A DNA stretch of 17,349 nucleotides from Bacteroidales bacterium (GCA_031264715.1 JAISDP010000081.1:1-17349); one strand, 5' to 3'; numbered from the stretch's first letter, positions 1-7,862 are shown. Made by a program: numbers and translations. Notes: generated from the sequence alone by a model not told the origin.

Positions 1-110
1 CCGTATTTTTATCTCAAAAACATACCAAAAAGTACGCTCATCATGTCGAAATCTTTCGAAAATTTGTTGCCTGTAATGCTCGGTGAATCACCGAATGGCA
101 CGGCTTTTGC

Positions 111-162
111 AGAGAGAGAGAGAGAGAGAGAGACTAACAGGCGTAATATTACGCGCGCGCGT
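111..162. repeat. (AG)11 tract, palindrome and CG run
   Basis: An uninterrupted AG dinucleotide run occupies 111-133. A perfect 14-bp palindrome GCGTAATATTACGC follows at 141-154 and a CG alternation at 152-161. Dinucleotide runs of this length are prone to slipped-strand mispairing, and a two-base change would shift the frame of anything translated across it. A weak reading frame opened by GTG at 83 crosses the tract, but nothing shows that it is a real gene. I see no convincing gene in 1-110. Confidence 0.85.
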
Positions 163-218
163 GAAGTTTAGCAAATATTTTTCAAATCCGGTATACCGCT
201 CAACGGCGGGAATACACA

Positions 219-484
219 TCCACCACTTGGGTGTACGCGCCCACGGCTTGGTCGCATGCGCCCACGGCTTGGTCGCATGCGCTCACGGCTTGGTCGCACG
301 CGCTCACGGCTTGGTCGCACGCGCTCATGGCTTGGTCGCACGCGCTCAAGGCTTGGTCGCACGCGCTCAAGGCTTGGTCGTACACGCTCACCGCTTGGTC
401 GCACGCGCTCACGGCTTGGTCGCACGCGCTCAGGGTTTGGTCGCACGCGCTCAGGGTTTGGTCGTACACGCTCACCGCTTGGGC
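219..484. repeat. 21-bp tandem repeat array, 13 copies
   Basis: The CTTGG (or TTTGG) core recurs exactly every 21 bp from 226 to 478, giving 13 units close to GCGCTCACGGCTTGGTCGCA. There is higher-order structure: the block around 340-398 and the block around 424-482 share the same unit order, each ending in the variant TCGTACACGCTCACCGCTTGG, so a four-unit 84-bp segment was probably duplicated. Because 21 is a multiple of three and the unit lacks stops, several frames on both strands stay open and encode heptads such as AHGLVAR (plus) or CDQAVSA (minus). There are no spacers, so it is not a CRISPR. It lies directly upstream of the gene at 553. Whether it is translated, or acts as a variable-length spacer, cannot be told from the sequence. 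Confidence 0.9.
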
Positions 485-552
485 GGGACATCCCGAAACA
501 TTTTTTATTTCACCAATAAATTATTATTATTCATCAAATTAAATAAATTATT

Positions 553-1227
553 ATGAACGGTATTGATTTTCTTCCGAAAAATGACCGGAATTTACTTCAA
601 TGGGTCGTTAATTTCCTGACGTACCTGATGACGGCAACGGCGATGATGCGGTTTCATTTCCCGCAGGCAGTTTATGACAGGCTGGTAATGCTTCGCGACG
701 AGTTCGCGCAGAAGCTGGACGTTGCCGAAAATCCCGCGACCCGTACCAGACTGAGCATTCAGGCGAAAAACACCGCCAGGAAAGTGCTCACAGCCGATGT
801 GCGGCTGTCGGTGAAAGAGTACCTGGCCTACAACCACGAGGTAACCGACGAAGACCGCGACGGGCTGGGGATACCTGTCCACAAAACCACCCGCACGCCC
901 TCGCCGGTGGCGAAAGAAGCGCCGGAAGCGGATACCGACACTTCGGTGATCGGACGCATAACGATTGGCTTCTTTGAAAAGGGAAACAGGCATAAAAAGG
1001 CTAAACCGGAAGGACAGCACTGCGTGGAAATTGCCTGGGTACTGAGCGACACGCCCGTCACGCGATGGGACGGGCTGATTCACTCCAGCGTGGACACCAA
1101 CTCGCCGTTTACCCTCGTGTTTGAAAACGACCAGCGCGGCAAAACCGTCTATTTCGCCCTCCGCTGGGAAAACACCCGCGGCGAAAAAGGCCCGTGGGGC
1201 GAGATATACAACGCGATCATACCGTGA
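553..1227 (+). CDS. Conserved Bacteroidota protein of unknown function, Fn3-like C-terminus
   Basis: This is a 224-residue protein without signal peptide or membrane segment. I recognise it as a family recurrent in Bacteroidota, often in repeat-rich surroundings, with no assigned function. The N-terminal part (about 8-115) is predicted helical, with the motif NDRNLLQWVVNFLTYL at 10-25 and a basic Ala/Thr-rich stretch at about 58-80. A Pro-containing linker with HKTTRTPSPV (110-119) leads to a beta-rich C-terminal domain (about 132-224). That domain ends in RWENTRGEKGPWGEI (204-218), which resembles the last strands of a fibronectin type III-like fold. The ATG overlaps the stop of the weak upstream frame (ATGA at 553-556). 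The leader is AT-rich without a Shine-Dalgarno sequence, as is common in this phylum. Coding is secure; function is unknown. Confidence 0.8.
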   Translation: MNGIDFLPKNDRNLLQWVVNFLTYLMTATAMMRFHFPQAVYDRLVMLRDEFAQKLDVAENPATRTRLSIQAKNTARKVLTADVRLSVKEYLAYNHEVTDEDRDGLGIPVHKTTRTPSPVAKEAPEADTDTSVIGRITIGFFEKGNRHKKAKPEGQHCVEIAWVLSDTPVTRWDGLIHSSVDTNSPFTLVFENDQRGKTVYFALRWENTRGEKGPWGEIYNAIIP

Positions 1228-1249
1228 AAAATAATTTTGAATTTTGAAT

Positions 1250-1282
1250 TTTGAATTATTTCGTTCGTAAACAATAATTTTC
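1250..1282 (+). promoter_or_regulatory. Candidate Bacteroidota promoter for the fimbrillin remnant
   Basis: TTTG at 1250-1253 is followed after 21 nt by TAATTTTC at 1275-1282, one mismatch from the -7 consensus TAnnTTTG. The ATG at 1308 lies 26 nt further on. The -33 element falls in a heptameric repeat (TTTTGAA three times, 1236-1256). The match is suggestive only. Confidence 0.35.
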
Positions 1283-1307
1283 GGTAAAAAAAACAATTAA
1301 AACAAAG

Positions 1308-1783
1308 ATGAACACATTTAAATTGATTCCGTTCGTAAGGCCGACATTGATTCCGGCCGTTGTCATGACAGCCATCGCGATGGCTTCGTGCAGCAGAACC
1401 CGTAACCGGCGGCGATCCGGTGGAAGTACGCTCTTCCGCCAACACGGCGGACATACGCACCCGCATCACCGACAACAGCTGGGCGCCGGACGACCCCCGT
1501 CGGCATCTGCATGATCGGCGCATCGAGTACGCTTGAGACCGATAACATCGTTGAAGACGCAGACAACGCCCCAAAAACGACCGGCAGTTACAATAAAAGC
1601 GCCGCTCCGGTCGATCTGCAGTTCAGTCACAAATTAGTCAAGCTGGCGTTTAGCATTGAGGTCGGCGCCGGCGTCACGGAATCGCTCGACGGCCTGACGG
1701 TGAAAATCACCGGCCAGCGCTTCTTTTTCAGCCCCACCAACCGCTCCTACGACGTCGGCTTCCGCGTGGTGTTTTTTCCTTAG
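1308..1783 (+). pseudogene. Fimbrillin-family lipoprotein remnant, two frameshifts, chimeric tail
   Basis: Three frames must be joined to read one protein. Frame 1 (from ATG 1308) gives a lipoprotein signal ending in AMASCSR. From about 1393 the next frame gives AEPVTGGDPVEVRSSANTAD and then RTRITDNSWAPDD, typical of the mature start of Bacteroidales fimbrillins. After the C-run at about 1491-1496 a third frame gives GICMIGAS, then SHKLVKLAFSIEVGAGV and LTVKITGQ, the conserved Mfa-like core, where many members have LxFxHxLAKL. Each switch is +1. Immediately after TGQ the frame continues into RFFFSPTNRSYDVGFRVVFF and stops. That tail resembles the NR..GFRVV end of formylglycine-generating-enzyme/C-lectin type domains, not a fimbrillin. 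The remnant totals about 158 codons against several hundred in an intact fimbrillin, so a large internal deletion is likely. It is almost certainly non-functional unless the frameshifts are sequencing errors. Confidence 0.75.
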
Positions 1784-2148
1784 TTCAATTGCGGTTTTGA
1801 CCCTGTCAGGTCAATAATAAAACTCCGTAGGAGGTTTCATATGATGAATCTCCTACGGAGATTTGTTGATGTTTTCCGTATCGATTCTATTGATATGAAT
1901 GCCCTGACGGGCAACGATACAACATCCGGTGGAAATCCCGCCAGGGATGTGCGCGGGCTATATCTTTCCCGTCAGGGAAAGCATATCAATAGAAAAACGA
2001 GCGCCGCTGCCGGATCAAAACCCCGTATGGGGTTTCACATGATGAATCTCCTAATTGATATGAATGCCCTGACGGGTCTACCAATATGCCGTCCCTGACG
2101 GGACTTTGTTTTCTACCAATATTTCATCCCTGCGGGCCCTGCGGGGCG
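1784..2148. repeat. Mosaic of REP-like hairpins
   Basis: This gene-free stretch is packed with short inverted repeats. They are CTCCGTAGGAG (1823-1833) with CTCCTACGGAG (1850-1860); CCCTGACGGG (1902-1911 and 2067-2076); ATCCC/GGGAT (1935-1948); CTTTCCC/GGGAAAG (1964-1981); AAACCCC/GGGGTTT (2018-2035); and GTCCC/GGGAC (2091-2104). Blocks are reused: 1889-1911 is identical to 2054-2076 (23 bp), and 1833-1855 matches 2031-2053 with one mismatch. The elements resemble REP sequences scattered between Bacteroidota genes, which are usually dispersed by a distant RAYT transposase; none is present here. The segment separates the fimbrillin remnant from the 3' end of the convergent lipoprotein gene and could also act as a bidirectional transcription end. 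Confidence 0.8.
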
Positions 2149-3429
2149 CTATTTCTTTACGATCGGCAATCTGCTCAATTGGCGGATTTTGTTCCGATCC
2201 GTATAATCGTACTGGTACAGGCCATCGTCGGCAATCATCATCAGCACATTGTCAAACGGGATAACGTCGAACCCGTCCATGCCCGAGTAATGCGCCAGTC
2301 GGTTGGCCATGAGGGTTTGCGGATTGCCGGCGTCGAATATTTTCAGGCCGTCGTCGCAAAGGAACAGGACGCCGTTGTCGACACCCAGTCCTTTGGGATT
2401 GGTCATAGCATAGGTAACTATATGACGCGGATTGGTTACGTCGCTCACATCGTATATGATCAGGTCGTTGTTGGTTTGCCCGCAAGCATTGCCAGAGTGT
2501 ATCGTAACGTATGCAATGTCATTTTCCACAACCACCGGATCGCAACCGAAAACATGCCACACAGCCCTTACATATTGCGGCTTCAGGGGATCGGCTACCG
2601 AATAGATCATCATCCCTGTGGGCGTTCCCATGAACATGTTGTCTTTGTAGCTGAAGATAGTTTCCACATCTCCGCCGATATACACATTCTCTGCTGCTTT
2701 CCTGGGTTCGCTGCCGCTCAGGTCGATAATATGCATGTAGTTGTTGATCACCGAATACAAATAATCCCGGTACAGCGCAAACCGCGACATGGAGCCGTTG
2801 ACTCCCGTGCTGCCGCTGCTGCCCGACGCGCCTTCGGCAGAGGCCGCGTATTGCGTGTCATATTTGTTGTTTCTCCAGCCTCCGGTTTCGTACGTATAGG
2901 TTTCGGTACGTTCCTTTACTTTCCAGCCCACAACCACGCCTTTACTGCTTCCGTCAGTGTTATAGCATAAGTTGTAATCATAGCCATAACCATTATCAGA
3001 AACCGGCAAGGCCATAGGAAATACTTCTTCCAGGCGTCCTTCCGGATTCGGACTGGCCGGGTTGCTGATGTCGAACCACACCAGGTCGATGTACGAGTCG
3101 GCATAGAGTTTGCCGTTGCGGATCGCCAGGTCGGCATTGCCCATCAGTTCGATAAACCCGACATTCTGCGGATTCGACGGGTCGCTGTTGTTGATGATGT
3201 GGATGCCCTTCCCGGTTGCGGAAATATAAATGTATCCTTCGTAGAAACATATCTTCCCGTAATCGCTGATGGTTTCGGCTTTGTCGGTTACGTTCACCGA
3301 TTCGCGAAATTCATTCGCCGACATGAAAACCGGCTCGTTGATCATGTAAGTCACCGTTTCGGTAACCGTGTCACTACAGCCGGACAATGCAACGATGCCG
3401 GCATACAGTACGAATAATAACTTTTTCAT
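2149..3429 (-). CDS. LVIVD-repeat lipoprotein
   Basis: This 426-residue protein begins with a lipoprotein signal, MKKLLFVLYAGIVALSGC, with Cys18 as the lipidated residue, so it is exported and membrane-anchored. The mature part holds beta-propeller-type LVIVD repeats. Examples are GIHIINNSDPSNPQNVGF, LVWFDISNPASPNPEG, MMIYSVADPLKPQYVRA, LIIYDVSDVTNPRHIV and LKIFDAGNPQ. Each has the pattern hydrophobic strand, D.S.P..P. A Gly/Ser-rich low-complexity stretch (SAEGASGSSGSTGVNGS, about residues 198-214) interrupts the propeller. The family has no established enzymatic activity; a surface or periplasmic binding role is inferred. It is 83 nt downstream of the beta-barrel gene on the same strand, likely the last gene of the sigma-factor cluster, and its 3' end abuts the REP mosaic. 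The start is supported by the signal peptide. Confidence 0.85.
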   Translation of the reverse strand: MKKLLFVLYAGIVALSGCSDTVTETVTYMINEPVFMSANEFRESVNVTDKAETISDYGKICFYEGYIYISATGKGIHIINNSDPSNPQNVGFIELMGNADLAIRNGKLYADSYIDLVWFDISNPASPNPEGRLEEVFPMALPVSDNGYGYDYNLCYNTDGSSKGVVVGWKVKERTETYTYETGGWRNNKYDTQYAASAEGASGSSGSTGVNGSMSRFALYRDYLYSVINNYMHIIDLSGSEPRKAAENVYIGGDVETIFSYKDNMFMGTPTGMMIYSVADPLKPQYVRAVWHVFGCDPVVVENDIAYVTIHSGNACGQTNNDLIIYDVSDVTNPRHIVTYAMTNPKGLGVDNGVLFLCDDGLKIFDAGNPQTLMANRLAHYSGMDGFDVIPFDNVLMMIADDGLYQYDYTDRNKIRQLSRLPIVKK

Positions 3430-3512
3430 TTTGATCGATTTTATTAATGAATATTTATAGTGATTGTTGATTTTTGCATATTACATACAGGTGATGGTAT
3501 CGGGAGTAAAAT

Positions 3513-4826
3513 TCATAATTCATAATTCAACCCCATGTTGATTCCGACAAAAATCGGCCATTCGGTGCGCATGTTGATGGGCTGGCCGCAATCGAAAGCA
3601 TAGCCTGCCCTCGGTTCAAAATAAATACCGAGGCCACTGCCGAATCGATAATTGATTCCCAAACCGCCATTCAGCGACCATTGCAAGCCATCGATGGAAG
3701 TTCTCACGGAAGTAGTCCGTATTTCGTTTCCCAACCGCCTTTCCTGCCTGTATACGGCGCGCAGTCCTTTTTCGACCGTGAACCCGCCGGAGAGGTAAAT
3801 TCGCCAGTTTGGTTTGGCTTGCCACAGGTACACCACGATGTTCACCGGGATGCCTGTGTAATGCAGGCTCTGGTACACATCATAATCGTCCCATTTGAAC
3901 CGCGACGACAGGTACGTATATACCAGTCCGCTTTCTATGCCGGCGTGTTTCCCCAGGCTTTTGCGCACTGTAAGTCCAAAGGACAGCGGCGTGTGATGAC
4001 TGATACTGGAAAAATCATCCCTGGCCATGTTACTGAATGACCTGATGCTGCCGGATAAATCGGTTGCGTATTGGTTACCGCTCCCCAAACCGTCCCATTC
4101 CGGGGCGTCCATCGAAGCATAATAAGCATCCTCCGTATCACTCAAGCCATCGGTATACCCGCCCGTTCCAAATGCCACGGCCAGCAACCATTTTTTCTTT
4201 TTTTTCGTATCGGTTTCTTCATCAGGCTTATCTTCAACCAGCGAAATATCCAGCCTGGGTATCTCCTTTTCGGCCTGGGCAACAACAGGCTCATCTTCTC
4301 CCGGCTGTTCCCGGCCGGCTTCTGCTGCGGCAACCGGTAAGCCGTCCCGGTCGACGGTAGCGGATACACGATCTCCCGGTTCGCCTGATCCCGGAAAGTC
4401 GGTAAATCCGGCTTCATTGCTTGTCCTGTCTGTGCCGGGAAGGGTTGCGGGCGTTTTATTTGGAGCGGGTTTGTCTGCAGGTTTGGGAACATCAACCGGT
4501 GGCGCATCTACCTCGTCTGATGCCGGGACAGACAGGGTTTCAAGGGTTGTTGCCGGTTCTTCAGGGATCGTTTGTTGCGAAAGAGTCATCACAGGAATTT
4601 CGTCGGCTGCCGGGCCGCTGAAAATAACCAGGGCAGCAATAGACGCTGCGGCAGCCATAACCCCGACGCTCAACCATATCGCGACTTTGTTCCTCTTCCG
4701 TTTGCCCATGCGCCGCTCGATTTCATCCCAATCGCTGTCGTCGACCGGCATCCGGTGGTTTTCCAGCTTCCGGCGGAACAATTCGCCTATGGCATCGTAT
4801 TCGCTATGATTTATATGATCCGACAT
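3513..4826 (-). CDS. Membrane-anchored protein with C-terminal outer-membrane beta-barrel domain
   Basis: This 437-residue protein starts at the ATG giving MSDHINHSEYDAIGELFRRK. The frame stays open upstream to 4955, but only with a poor TTG start and an unlikely N-terminus. Residues 1-46 are charged and cytosol-like, with a DDSDWDEIERRM motif (29-40) common in Bacteroidota proteins encoded next to ECF sigma factors. One transmembrane helix follows (about 47-70). Next are a Pro/Ala/Glu-rich linker (about 71-210) and, after a KKKKK run, an Opa/PorT-like beta-barrel domain (about 213-437) with alternating aromatic strands ending in GINMGLNYEL. The gene lies 129 nt downstream of the sigma factor. 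The arrangement suggests it is the cognate membrane partner or anti-sigma-like regulator, but no classic anti-sigma domain is recognisable and the regulatory role is inferred. Confidence 0.8.
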   Translation of the reverse strand: MSDHINHSEYDAIGELFRRKLENHRMPVDDSDWDEIERRMGKRKRNKVAIWLSVGVMAAAASIAALVIFSGPAADEIPVMTLSQQTIPEEPATTLETLSVPASDEVDAPPVDVPKPADKPAPNKTPATLPGTDRTSNEAGFTDFPGSGEPGDRVSATVDRDGLPVAAAEAGREQPGEDEPVVAQAEKEIPRLDISLVEDKPDEETDTKKKKKWLLAVAFGTGGYTDGLSDTEDAYYASMDAPEWDGLGSGNQYATDLSGSIRSFSNMARDDFSSISHHTPLSFGLTVRKSLGKHAGIESGLVYTYLSSRFKWDDYDVYQSLHYTGIPVNIVVYLWQAKPNWRIYLSGGFTVEKGLRAVYRQERRLGNEIRTTSVRTSIDGLQWSLNGGLGINYRFGSGLGIYFEPRAGYAFDCGQPINMRTEWPIFVGINMGLNYEL

Positions 4827-4955
4827 CTGATAAATAATTAAAGCCCGGCCTCCGGCATTTTTCCCGGCAACAGGTGCAATCCGCCTGATTCCCTGCAAAT
4901 TCAAAAAGATTACCGAACAACCAATGTATAACCATCGTATAACCATGTATAACAA

Positions 4956-5507
4956 CTAACTACCTACTGCTAACTTCTCTACTTTATCCATCACTGTTTT
5001 TTGCAACAACTGCCGCGCCCTGGCATATTGTGACCGCGATGTGCTTTCGCTGATATCGAGTTCCCTGGCTATTTCCACATGCGAGTATCCCTCGATGGCA
5101 TGCATGTTGAAAATGGTTCGGTACCCGTCGGGAAGGCTGGCAATACAGGCAAGCAGGTCGTTGGACGAGAGATGCTCGAAAAGTGAAACGTCGGGCTCTG
5201 CTGCAGGGTAATCGGATTCTCCGATATCGACACTGTTGCGCAAGACATCGTTGCGGCGAAGGTGTTCGAGAGCCGTTGTCACAAAAATCCTCCTCATCCA
5301 GCCGTTGAACGATCCCGCGCCGGAATAGGTGTGAATCCTCGTGAACAGTTTGACAAACCCGTCGTGCAGCAAATCGCGCGCCGTTTCACGGTTACAAACG
5401 TACCGCTGACAGACGCTCATCATTGCCGGCGCATGCAACTCATAAATTGTTTTTTGAGCCCACGATTCGCCACGTACACATCCTTCAATCAGTTGCCTTT
5501 CTTCCAT
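4956..5507 (-). CDS. ECF-type RNA polymerase sigma factor
   Basis: This 183-residue sigma-70 family protein has the usual length for the extracytoplasmic-function group. Region 2 spans about 22-88, with DLLHDGFVKLF at 45-55 (core binding and -10 recognition helix) and SFNGWMRRI at 66-74. Region 4 spans about 119-172 and contains LPDGYRTIFNMHAIEGYSHV followed by EIARELDISESTSRSQYARA, the helix-turn-helix for -35 recognition. There is no region 1 or 3 and no extra C-terminal domain. It heads a minus-strand cluster with the beta-barrel membrane protein and LVIVD lipoprotein, a common Bacteroidota layout in which such sigma factors respond to envelope conditions. Its start has AGAAAG 5 nt upstream. 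I saw no clear TAnnTTTG box in its leader. The signal it senses is unknown. Confidence 0.93.
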   Translation of the reverse strand: MEERQLIEGCVRGESWAQKTIYELHAPAMMSVCQRYVCNRETARDLLHDGFVKLFTRIHTYSGAGSFNGWMRRIFVTTALEHLRRNDVLRNSVDIGESDYPAAEPDVSLFEHLSSNDLLACIASLPDGYRTIFNMHAIEGYSHVEIARELDISESTSRSQYARARQLLQKTVMDKVEKLAVGS

Positions 5508-5690
5508 TCATTTCTTTCTACTATTATAGATGCATCGGATACCAAAACGCTGCATGGGATTTTATTTTTTTTATAAGTTCACAAAAAAGAAACCATCCCG
5601 GGAAGGCGCTGTAAATAATAAAGCGTGCATGAGCATGGATATTTTGCCCGCCATTGCCACTCAACGGGGGGCGAACAGGAAGCGGATAAT

Positions 5691-5727
5691 GCGGTTTTGA
5701 CTCTGTCAGGCCTGCCGCCCCTGACAG
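5691..5727. repeat. REP-like hairpin downstream of prc
   Basis: CTGTCAGG (5703-5710) pairs with CCTGACAG (5720-5727) around a 9-nt loop. The segment 5691-5710 is the same 20-mer as 1791-1810 except for one base (GCGGTTTTGACYCTGTCAGG). It follows the prc stop on the minus strand but has no U-run on that side, so it is better called a REP-like element than an intrinsic terminator. The remainder of the 225-bp gap to the sigma factor shows no gene. Confidence 0.65.
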
Positions 5728-5732
5728 GTCAT

Positions 5733-7862
5733 TTACTTCATATCCCCAATTACTTTCACTGCTTCTTCGAGATAAATATCTTTATTCAGGTCTTTGAGCC
5801 ACTTGACGGAACGGGTAATCTTCGCCGTATCTCCTTCCATTTCGGCAATATCGGCACGGGGGGCGGCAATGGTCAGTACGGTTGATTGCTTGCTGAACTC
5901 CTCAAAGCGTTTGTTTTCGCTTTTGCGTTTTTCTTCTTCCTGCTGGTAGGTCTTCAGGTTCAATGTTAATCGGGTTTTGTCACGCTGTTGTTTCACAAGG
6001 GTCATCTGTTCGTTCAAAAGTTTGAAATTCTCGCTTTTTGCGGTACGTGCCCTGCTCTTTTTCTGTAAGGCAGTCACCGGTACAGGCTTTTCCCATACCT
6101 GGTACTTTGCCGGCGATACGGTTGTCCAGGGCAGGCAATTATCCTCGAAGCGTTCGCCGATCTTCATTTCGCTGTACACGTCGGGGAGTACAATGTCGGA
6201 AGCCACGCCTTTCATCTGGGTCGATCCTCCATTGATGCGGTAAAACTTTTGTATGGTCAGGAGCAGCGACCCCATCGGCCGCAAACTGTTCATCTCGTTG
6301 GGCAGGTATGCATCAAGTTCGGCTACTATCTGTACCGTTCCCTTGCCGAAGGTTTGCGGCGCGCCAATGATCACAGCCCGCTGGTAATCCTGCATGGCGG
6401 CGGCCACAATCTCCGACGCCGAAGCGCTGATGGAACTTACCAGTATCACGAAAGGCCCGTCGTATTGCACCGAAGGGTCTTCATCGGAATATACGCGCGG
6501 CATTCCGATGTTGGATTTTACCTGCACGACAGGCCCGGTATTGATGAACAGACCTCCTATTTTGATCGCATCGGGCAACGAGCCGCCAAGGTTGGAACGC
6601 AGGTCGAGTATAATCCCCTGTACGCCCTCCTTTTTCAGCTTCTCAATCTCTTTGGCAATATCGTCGGACGAAGCCCTGCCGGTAGCCGATTTTTTAAAAT
6701 CCACATAAAAACTCGGCAGATCGATATAGCCTGCCTTGATACCGGTAACGGAGTCGGTGAGTACGGCCGACTTAGCGTATGTCTCCTCGTCGATCACCAC
6801 ATCGCGCGTAATGGTAATCTCATGTGTGGAGCCGTCGCCACGCTTTACGGTAAGCGTTACCCTGGTGCCTTTTTTCCCGCGTATCAACTTCACGGCATCG
6901 TCCAGGCCCATGCCGAAAATATCCACGGACTCCGCTTCATTCTCCTGCTTCACCCTGGTGATGAGGTCGTTTACTTTCATTTCGCCCTGTATCCACGAAG
7001 GGCTTCCGGGTATCAGCATCACTACTTTGGCGTAACCGTCGGACGCTTGCAGTTTCGCCCCGATCCCTTCAAACTGTCCCGACATGCGCATATCGAAATC
7101 CTCCTTGGCGAAAGGCGTGTTATACATGGTGTGCGGGTCGGATACCGCCATAATCGCGTTTATGTACAGCGAAAATTTCCCTTCGGACTTTTGTTGCGGC
7201 AGGTTATTCAGAAAAATATCATTGAGTGATTTCAATTCCCTTTTACGGGCCTGAAATTCCAACGTATCCGGCGATTTGATCTTCGACTGGTCGGTTTCTT
7301 TTTCCTGCGCTTCCAGGCCGTTTGCCAGTTTGGTAAGTATCCGCCATTTCAGTTCCTTCCGCCAGTTCTCCTTCAGTTCGGCGCTGTTGGCAGGCCAGTC
7401 GCGCTTGTCCTGGTCGGCTTCCCATGTCTCGCTGGTGGTAAAATCGAATGGCTGCGATAATATTTCCCTGTAATATTCCTGCACTTCGGGAATCCTTTTA
7501 TCCATCAGCCTGCCTGCAAGCTCGTATAACTGGTACGTGTTATTGTGTATCTGGTCGTCGATCTGCAGTTTGTATGCTTCCATTTGCTGTACATCCTCCC
7601 TGGTAAGAAACCATTTGTATGGATCCAGTTTTTTCAGATATGCACTGAAAACTTTTTCGGAAAATTGATCATTAATTTTCGGCGGGCTGAAATGATCTCT
7701 CTCCGCCAGCTGTATTACCATTTGCAGGATCACGTCGTTCTTTCCGGGACGCTGCTTGCAGAAGGAATACAGTAATGATGTAGAAACAAGTATGATGAAT
7801 GTTGCCGGAATAAATAAGCGAACTTTTGCTTTTGGAGAGGATGACTTTTCTGATGACTTCAT
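5733..7862 (-). CDS. prc: Tail-specific C-terminal processing protease (peptidase S41A)
   Basis: This 709-residue protein has the length and domain order of Prc/Tsp proteases. It has a signal anchor (about 14-33, LFIPATFIILVSTSLLYSFC) and a helical N-terminal domain (about 40-235). A PDZ domain (about 255-345) contains GIGAKLQ and VMLIPGSPSW. The S41 catalytic domain (about 360-565) includes GIILDLRSNLGG. The catalytic Ser/Lys pair is predicted as Ser481 in SISASASEI and Lys507 in TFGKGTVQ, a spacing close to that of E. coli Prc. A charged helical tail follows (about 600-709, DUF3340-like). The enzyme degrades periplasmic proteins from their nonpolar C-termini. It is transcribed alone, divergent from the esterase gene, and ends at a REP-like hairpin. 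Both catalytic residues are intact, so it should be active. Confidence 0.95.
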   Translation of the reverse strand: MKSSEKSSSPKAKVRLFIPATFIILVSTSLLYSFCKQRPGKNDVILQMVIQLAERDHFSPPKINDQFSEKVFSAYLKKLDPYKWFLTREDVQQMEAYKLQIDDQIHNNTYQLYELAGRLMDKRIPEVQEYYREILSQPFDFTTSETWEADQDKRDWPANSAELKENWRKELKWRILTKLANGLEAQEKETDQSKIKSPDTLEFQARKRELKSLNDIFLNNLPQQKSEGKFSLYINAIMAVSDPHTMYNTPFAKEDFDMRMSGQFEGIGAKLQASDGYAKVVMLIPGSPSWIQGEMKVNDLITRVKQENEAESVDIFGMGLDDAVKLIRGKKGTRVTLTVKRGDGSTHEITITRDVVIDEETYAKSAVLTDSVTGIKAGYIDLPSFYVDFKKSATGRASSDDIAKEIEKLKKEGVQGIILDLRSNLGGSLPDAIKIGGLFINTGPVVQVKSNIGMPRVYSDEDPSVQYDGPFVILVSSISASASEIVAAAMQDYQRAVIIGAPQTFGKGTVQIVAELDAYLPNEMNSLRPMGSLLLTIQKFYRINGGSTQMKGVASDIVLPDVYSEMKIGERFEDNCLPWTTVSPAKYQVWEKPVPVTALQKKSRARTAKSENFKLLNEQMTLVKQQRDKTRLTLNLKTYQQEEEKRKSENKRFEEFSKQSTVLTIAAPRADIAEMEGDTAKITRSVKWLKDLNKDIYLEEAVKVIGDMK

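Noticed and set aside
219..484. CRISPR or iteron-type origin in the 21-bp array
   Set aside because: There are no unique spacers, no replication initiator gene and no AT-rich DnaA-box region nearby; it is a simple tandem repeat.
83..556. Reading frame with a GTG start encoding RERERER and AHGLVAR heptads
   Set aside because: It is made almost wholly of the AG tract and the 21-bp array, and several frames on both strands are equally open because the unit is a stop-free multiple of three. There is no support as a gene apart from the ATGA overlap at 553, which is noted as a finding.
592..1296. Minus-strand frame of 234 codons opposite the gene at 553
   Set aside because: The plus-strand product belongs to a conserved family; the minus frame is an antisense shadow.
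2086..2970. Plus-strand frame of 294 codons opposite the LVIVD lipoprotein
   Set aside because: The minus strand encodes a lipoprotein with signal peptide and repeats; the plus-strand product has no recognisable features and begins in the REP mosaic.
5703..5727. Intrinsic terminator of prc
   Set aside because: The hairpin is strong but the minus-strand transcript has no U-run after it, and the same sequence start recurs at 1791, which suits a dispersed REP element better.
6249..7229. Long plus-strand frame antisense to prc (326 codons)
   Set aside because: It lies fully opposite a well-supported protease gene with intact catalytic motifs and encodes a His/Arg/Tyr-rich, family-less sequence typical of a shadow frame.
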